In this document: piece by piece, positions 5,565 through 9,704 of the stretch | Layout of the letters: each line of letters opens with the position of its first letter | How positions within the stretch are numbered: position 1 is the stretch's first letter | Position numbers and translations under genes: made by a program | Notes under the pieces: generated by a model | Seen by the model: the letters and a program-made list of their open reading frames with translations, nothing else | Told to the model about the DNA's origin: nothing | Database searches by the model: none | Source of the DNA: VBAS01 sp035318985 | Lineage (GTDB): Bacteria; Bacteroidota; Bacteroidia; Chitinophagales; Chitinophagaceae | Direction of reading: 5' to 3' | DNA length: 9,704 nucleotides | Assembly (NCBI GenBank): GCA_035318985.1 | Contig: DATHDP010000123.1 | Coordinates: 1 to 9,704 of the forward strand

Positions 5565-7277
5565 TTAACCCGAATATTCATTATCCTTTTTCTCTTTCAT
5601 TGCTTTTTTCTGTTCTTCGGTTGCTCTTAATTCTATTCGTCTTATTTTCCCGCTGATTGTTTTAGGAAGTTCAGTAACAAATTCAATAAGTCTTGGAACT
5701 TTATAGGGTGCCAAATGTTTTCTGCAATAATGGAAAATTTTATCGGAGAGTTCTTTTGTTTCATTAACTCCAGGAATAAGTACAACAAATGCTTTTACTT
5801 CCTGCCCTTTGATCGGATGCGGACTGCCAACAACTGCAGATTCTAACACTTCGTCTATTTCCAGTAAAATACTTTCTATTTCAAAAGGACCTATGCGGTA
5901 ATCAGATGATTTGATCACATCATCATCTCTACCTACAAACCAATAATAGCCATCTTCATCCTTATAAGCTTTATCGCCGGTATAATAAAGCCCATGTTTG
6001 AATACAGCTTTTTGTTTCTCCTCATCACCAATATATGATTTGAAAACTCCGCGAAAACGTTCAGGATACATGCGAACGGCGATCTGCCCGGTTTCATGAA
6101 CAGGCAATTCATTTCCATCGACATCAGCGATCAGCATATCATAAATAAAAGTTGGCTTACCCATCGATCCAAATCTGATCTTGCTTCCCGGCAGGTTGCA
6201 AATCATGCAAGTACTTTCTGTTTGTCCATAACCATCTCGTATCTCAATACCAGTTCCGTCTTTCCATATTTTTATAACCTCTGCATTCAACGGTTCACCT
6301 GCACTCACACATTCACGCAACGAAAATTTGTATTCACTTAAATTTTCATTGATCAACATTCGCAATGCTGTTGGTGGTGCACAAAGAGTCGTTACTTTAT
6401 GATCCTGGATAATTTTAAGATAACTGCCTGCTACAAATCTTCCTTTCGGAACATAGGCAAAAGCTGTAGCGCCGACATTCAGAGGAGCAAATACACAACT
6501 CCATGCAAACTTTGCCCATCCGGGTTGTGAAATATTAAAATGTTTATCTCCGCCTTTTAGACCGATCCATGCAGCGGTAGTTAAATGTCCCAAAGGATAA
6601 CTCGACTGAGTATGCACAGCAACCTTTGGCATTCCTGTAGTGCCGGAAGTAAAGAACCAAAACAAGTCATCATCTTTATTTGTATCGGCTGCGCTTGCTT
6701 CTTTTTCTTCTTTATTAATTATACTATAAGGGATCCATCCATCTTTTTTTCCATCCAACAACAACTTTACTTTAACTGGATGATCGTATTGTAATAAAGC
6801 CTGATCCATTTTTTCTGCATTATCCATATCTGCGATAATTACTTTAGGGGATGCTTTTTGAAAACGATAAACTATATCATTTACGGTAAGTATACTTGCC
6901 GCAGGAATTAAAATAAACCCGCCTTTGATTGCCGCTAAATAACTTATCCATAATCCTTCATTCAATCCACACATGATAAATATATCATCTCCCTGTTGCA
7001 CATTTTGCTTCCGTAAAAAATTCAATAGCTGGTTACATTTTTCAGATCCTTGTTTATAAGTGATCGTTATAGCTTCTGATGGGTTTTCAGTAACCAACTC
7101 TATCATATTGCGGTCGGCATTCGCATGTACAATTAAAGGCTCAAATACATCCCGAACCCAATTGAATTTATCAGGGACTTCAATTCTGCATTCAGATAAT
7201 TTGTTGTATTCACTATGTTCAATGATCGATATTAATTCGGCAAAGATTTTTTGGAATTTGCTGAGCATAGTGATCAT
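5565..7277 (-). CDS. AMP-forming acyl-CoA synthetase (acetyl/medium-chain type)
   Basis: The enzyme should activate a carboxylic acid to its acyl-CoA through an acyl-AMP intermediate. From ATG 7277 it has 570 residues, a normal length. The P-loop TSGTTGMPK is at about 210-218, followed by SQPGWAKFAWSC, which resembles the substrate-channel region of medium-chain and acetyl-CoA synthetases. Next come SAGEPLN (336-342 before offset, about 325-331 here), DGYGQTES (348-355), YYTGD, the hinge motif GRDDDVIKSSDYRIGP and the catalytic lysine in PKTISGKIRR (Lys544). In the hinge motif the Gly that normally precedes Tyr/His (SGYRIG, SGHRLG) is Asp. A TTG at 7310 would extend the frame, and ATG 7268 is another possible start; ATG 7277 is preferred. 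The gene lies 43 bp behind the serine hydrolase gene and is probably cotranscribed with it. The substrate cannot be told; a short or medium fatty acid is the family default. Confidence 0.9.
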   Translation of the reverse strand: MITMLSKFQKIFAELISIIEHSEYNKLSECRIEVPDKFNWVRDVFEPLIVHANADRNMIELVTENPSEAITITYKQGSEKCNQLLNFLRKQNVQQGDDIFIMCGLNEGLWISYLAAIKGGFILIPAASILTVNDIVYRFQKASPKVIIADMDNAEKMDQALLQYDHPVKVKLLLDGKKDGWIPYSIINKEEKEASAADTNKDDDLFWFFTSGTTGMPKVAVHTQSSYPLGHLTTAAWIGLKGGDKHFNISQPGWAKFAWSCVFAPLNVGATAFAYVPKGRFVAGSYLKIIQDHKVTTLCAPPTALRMLINENLSEYKFSLRECVSAGEPLNAEVIKIWKDGTGIEIRDGYGQTESTCMICNLPGSKIRFGSMGKPTFIYDMLIADVDGNELPVHETGQIAVRMYPERFRGVFKSYIGDEEKQKAVFKHGLYYTGDKAYKDEDGYYWFVGRDDDVIKSSDYRIGPFEIESILLEIDEVLESAVVGSPHPIKGQEVKAFVVLIPGVNETKELSDKIFHYCRKHLAPYKVPRLIEFVTELPKTISGKIRRIELRATEEQKKAMKEKKDNEYSG

Positions 7278-7320
7278 GATATTTAAGTTATAAACGAAAT
7301 AATGAAACAAATAAAAACTA

Positions 7321-8703
7321 TTAATGCTTCATTGCTTCAATCACTTCTTTTAAAAATTTATTTTCATTAATTACATGTAACCCTAATCTAACCACCACTA
7401 ATTTTTCAGAAGGAATAATATAAATGTCCTGCCCGCCAAATCCATCAGCAAAATACATATCAGCAGGCACATCGGGATACCAACGTTTTGCAGGATCTTT
7501 TTTATCGTATCCATTTAACCAAAATTGGTAACCATAATGTTTTTGTTTATCTGCATTAGAAGGCTGAATGGATTCTTTGACCCAATTTACTGGTAAAATC
7601 TGCTCACCATTCCATACACCATTATTGTAATATAACAATCCAAACCTCGCAAAATCTCTTGCTGTAGCATAGCTATATGATGAACCGATATAAGTACCCG
7701 ATGCATCCGGTTCCATCAAAAAGCTGTATGCATTTATTTTATAAAATAATTCGTTATAAGGGAAAGCTGCATAATCTTTTTCACCAACAGTTTGACGTAT
7801 GATCTTGCTTAGAATATTCGTATTACCGCTTGAATAATTAAATGCGGTGCCGGGCTCATACTTCAAGGATAGTGACTCTGTATAAGCTGCCATATCGCCT
7901 TTGCTAAATAGCATTTTGGTTACACTGCTTGGCCTGGTATAGATCTCAGTGAAATCAAGTCCTGTTGTTTGCTGCAATAAATGCCTTAATGTGATATTTT
8001 GTTTTTTCGTATTTGTCCATGAAGAAACCGATGCAGGTGAATCTAAAGAGAGTTTATTTTCTTTTACAAGTATTCCGATCATAGCTGCTGTAAAACTTTT
8101 TGACATTGACCAACCAAGCATCACCGTGTTTTTATCAAAGCCTGGAGCATATTTTTCAGCGACTATGTTTCCGTCATATATAACAAGTGCCGCTCTTGTA
8201 TAAACAGTTTGACCATCTGTAGTTTTTTCATTCATTACATTATTAACTGCCACTTCCAATTTTTCTTTATTAATATTTGCAGGAATTGTATCAGGCAATT
8301 TATCTCCATAAGACCATGCAATGCTATCACTATTAATATTGGGTTTTGCTGGCAGTACAAATTGTTGCTTTCTTATTTCCGCTTCAGTAAAATCATTGAT
8401 CAGTGTGCAGCCAACTCCTTTGCGATAGATCGTTTTTCTTTTTGCAAGCCCCCATACAGAACCAGTGACAGAAGAATCTTTTTCATTAACAATAAATGTT
8501 CCAAGTGAAAAAGGAAAATCTCCGAGATCTTCTCTAATTACATCAGCAGGGCTGCGATGTTGAAGATAAATAGCCGAGCAAAGGTTTTTTGAACCATAAC
8601 CACTTATAGCCGGGAAAACGGTAAATGAAAGCCATGTGAATACGATCAGGATAATAAGAATGATCGCAAAAAATATTTTTGTAAAAATTTTTCTATTGTG
8701 CAT
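7321..8703 (-). CDS. Membrane-anchored class C beta-lactamase-like serine hydrolase
   Basis: The 460-residue protein (from ATG 8703) has one N-terminal membrane segment at about 8-30 (FFAIILIILIVFTWL), so the catalytic domain should face the periplasm. The family motif SxxK is SMSK (Ser199 nucleophile, Lys202) in GWSMSKSFTAAMIG. The second motif is the Tyr290 region FNYSSGNTN. The third is GFGGQDIYIIP near 421, in the place of the KTG/HxG triad motif. HLLQQTTGLDF and the ARFGLLYYNNGVWNG segment are typical of Pfam Beta-lactamase (PF00144) esterases and peptidases. A non-catalytic region of roughly 130 residues separates the anchor from the catalytic domain. A GTG at 8718 could add five residues, but the ATG gives a more regular start. 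Members hydrolyse esters or D-amino-acid peptides more often than beta-lactams, so resistance should not be assumed. It lies 43 bp ahead of the acyl-CoA synthetase, which might use a released acid, though only gene order suggests this. Confidence 0.9.
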   Translation of the reverse strand: MHNRKIFTKIFFAIILIILIVFTWLSFTVFPAISGYGSKNLCSAIYLQHRSPADVIREDLGDFPFSLGTFIVNEKDSSVTGSVWGLAKRKTIYRKGVGCTLINDFTEAEIRKQQFVLPAKPNINSDSIAWSYGDKLPDTIPANINKEKLEVAVNNVMNEKTTDGQTVYTRAALVIYDGNIVAEKYAPGFDKNTVMLGWSMSKSFTAAMIGILVKENKLSLDSPASVSSWTNTKKQNITLRHLLQQTTGLDFTEIYTRPSSVTKMLFSKGDMAAYTESLSLKYEPGTAFNYSSGNTNILSKIIRQTVGEKDYAAFPYNELFYKINAYSFLMEPDASGTYIGSSYSYATARDFARFGLLYYNNGVWNGEQILPVNWVKESIQPSNADKQKHYGYQFWLNGYDKKDPAKRWYPDVPADMYFADGFGGQDIYIIPSEKLVVVRLGLHVINENKFLKEVIEAMKH

Positions 8704-8754
8704 ATAGAAATAATTCACAATACCGCAAATGTTATTGGGAAATCAAATGTAATT

Positions 8755-8781
8755 CGAAAAATCAAGAGTAAAAACTTACTC
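8755..8781 (-). terminator. Weak terminator-like hairpin after the sugar dehydrogenase
   Basis: On the minus strand GAGTAA-GTTT-TTACTC is a perfect 6-bp stem with a 4-nt loop, and its first arm contains the last sense codon and the stop codon of the dehydrogenase gene. It is followed by TTGATTTTT. The stem is A/T-rich and the T-run is displaced by a few bases, so partial termination is more likely than a full stop. Confidence 0.4.
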
Positions 8782-9704
8782 AATAATGATCTTCTCTGTT
8801 TTTACTCTATCATTTGTATGCAATTGAACAATGTAAATGCCTTTTGAAAATTGAGGTAAAGAAATAGCGGTTGTTCCTGTGAACGCATTCAGTTCTTTTC
8901 GAAATACCATTGCTCCATTAGCACTTATGATCTGCAATTTGTATACAGGTGTTTCTGTTTGAATATTCAATATGCCATTACTGATAACGGTGGGATATAT
9001 TTTGATCCCGTTTTTTCGGGATGAAAGCCTGATAATGGATGAATATGCAATTTGTCCATCATCATCTTCTATCGTCAGCCTGTAATAGAGATCAGAACTG
9101 GTATTGAAAAGATGCTGAAAAGAATAATTACTTCCATTTGGATTCCTGCTTGCAATTACAATTCCTGCGTTTTGAAAATTACTTGCAGTAGTACTGAATT
9201 CAATTCTGAATCTTGCTGTGTTTTGTTCTGTCGCTGTCTTCCAACTTAATTCGGAAATATCAGCATTTCTCTTTCCTGAGAAACTTATCAGTTTAACAGG
9301 CAGAGCACCGGTAACCATCACTTTATCTAAAACATCTGAAGATTGTGAGATCGCATAGAGAGTGCCATCGGGTGCTTCCCCAAAACTCGATATTCCTGTT
9401 TGTCCTCCCGTTTGCGTGAACCAGGTGCCTCCGGGACTTCTTCTGAAAATTTTTCCACTGAAGTAGTCAGCGGCAATATACCAACCTTGCAGAGCAGGAA
9501 ATTCAGTACCTCTGTAAACATATCCACCTATTACGGATACTCCATCTGCATGTGGATAAACATAAAATGGAAAAGTAATTGAGGCGGCTGCCGGACAATC
9601 AGCAGTTATCTCGTATGTTGCATTTCCTTCATAACAATCCCATCCAAAATTCAATCCACTAGACCCCGCAGGTTTAAAACTGATCTCTTCCCATGCGTCT
9701 TGTC
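8776..9704 (-). CDS. PQQ-type glucose/sorbosone dehydrogenase C terminus with T9SS sorting domain (partial, 5' end missing)
   Basis: The frame is open to the right edge, so 308 C-terminal residues are visible. Residues 1-128 are the end of a six-bladed propeller of the glucose/sorbosone dehydrogenase family. WEEISFKPAG followed by GLNFGWDCYEG (4-26) is the typical pre-blade phrase, and VIGGYVYRGTEFPALQGWYI (57-76) and FGEAPDGTLYAI follow as in that family. A fibronectin-like domain (about 134-227: LPVKLISFSGKRN, then WKTATEQNTARFRIE) links to a type A T9SS sorting domain (about 233-308: IKIYPTVISNG, GIYIVQLHT, ending EKIIIE). The protein should therefore be exported across the outer membrane and either released or attached to the cell surface. 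Members oxidise aldoses or sorbosone with PQQ, but the catalytic residues lie outside the window, so activity is unproven. A hairpin follows the stop codon. The serine hydrolase gene starts 72 bp downstream and may be only partly coupled to it. Confidence 0.9.
   Translation of the reverse strand, partial: QDAWEEISFKPAGSSGLNFGWDCYEGNATYEITADCPAAASITFPFYVYPHADGVSVIGGYVYRGTEFPALQGWYIAADYFSGKIFRRSPGGTWFTQTGGQTGISSFGEAPDGTLYAISQSSDVLDKVMVTGALPVKLISFSGKRNADISELSWKTATEQNTARFRIEFSTTASNFQNAGIVIASRNPNGSNYSFQHLFNTSSDLYYRLTIEDDDGQIAYSSIIRLSSRKNGIKIYPTVISNGILNIQTETPVYKLQIISANGAMVFRKELNAFTGTTAISLPQFSKGIYIVQLHTNDRVKTEKIIIE

Noticed and set aside
7278..7310. TTG start extending the acyl-CoA synthetase by 11 residues
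   Set aside because: The extension (FHYFVYNLNI-like) is unlike family N termini and leaves a 10-bp gap to the upstream gene, while an ATG follows at 7277. The choice is likely but not proven.
7949..8508. Plus-strand frames of 84 and 99 codons inside the serine hydrolase gene
   Set aside because: They are antisense to the conserved catalytic domain and their Cys/Phe/Ile-rich products match nothing recognisable.
8704..8718. GTG start adding five residues to the serine hydrolase
   Set aside because: ATG 8703 directly precedes a basic segment and the membrane helix, a more regular beginning; the GTG cannot be fully excluded.
8776..9654. Complete gene starting with TTG at 9654
   Set aside because: The frame continues to the window edge with family-typical residues (WEEISFKPAG), so the apparent start is only an internal Leu codon of a longer gene.
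1..9704. CRISPR arrays, tRNA or rRNA genes, insertion sequences, phage genes
   Set aside because: No regularly spaced repeats, cloverleaf-like sequence, transposase motif or phage structural gene was seen on either strand.

Overview
The window looks like chromosomal DNA of a Bacteroidota bacterium, probably Chitinophagaceae or a close relative. Four signs point there. A type IX secretion (T9SS) sorting domain ends the protein at the right edge. A perfect Bacteroidota-type promoter (TTTG, 19 bp, TAnnTTTG) sits before efp. Leaders are A/T-rich without Shine-Dalgarno sequences. The EF-P and PAS proteins have wording I associate with this family. The placement is from memory of protein families, not from a database search.

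Left part, minus strand (1-1466): a secreted thioredoxin-like protein with a CxxC motif is followed by the first 281 residues of a large exported protein. That protein carries a motif set recalling the FAM20/CotH/HipA kinase-like fold. It runs off the left edge.

Centre-left, plus strand (1517-4216): efp (elongation factor P) has its own promoter and terminator. It is followed by accB and accC, the biotin carrier and biotin carboxylase of acetyl-CoA carboxylase, which make malonyl-CoA for fatty-acid synthesis. The EF-P loop that normally reads PGKG is replaced by a sequence resembling the arginine-type loop of Pseudomonas EF-P. The accB leader carries a perfect hairpin.

Middle (4217-5029): a 285-bp non-coding stretch contains GC-richer inverted repeats. 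It precedes an orphan PAS-like sensor domain of the kind normally found at the N terminus of Bacteroidota histidine kinases, here ending without any kinase.

Right part, minus strand (5054-9704), read from the right edge leftwards: the C-terminal end of a secreted PQQ-type sugar (glucose/sorbosone) dehydrogenase with a T9SS tail, a membrane-anchored class C beta-lactamase-like serine hydrolase, an AMP-forming acyl-CoA synthetase, and a small SRPBCC/AHSA1 protein. The hydrolase and the synthetase are close enough to be cotranscribed. A hairpin after the dehydrogenase may partly separate it from them. A route in which the hydrolase releases an acid that the synthetase activates is possible but is only inference from gene order.

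No RNA genes, CRISPR arrays, insertion sequences or phage genes were seen.
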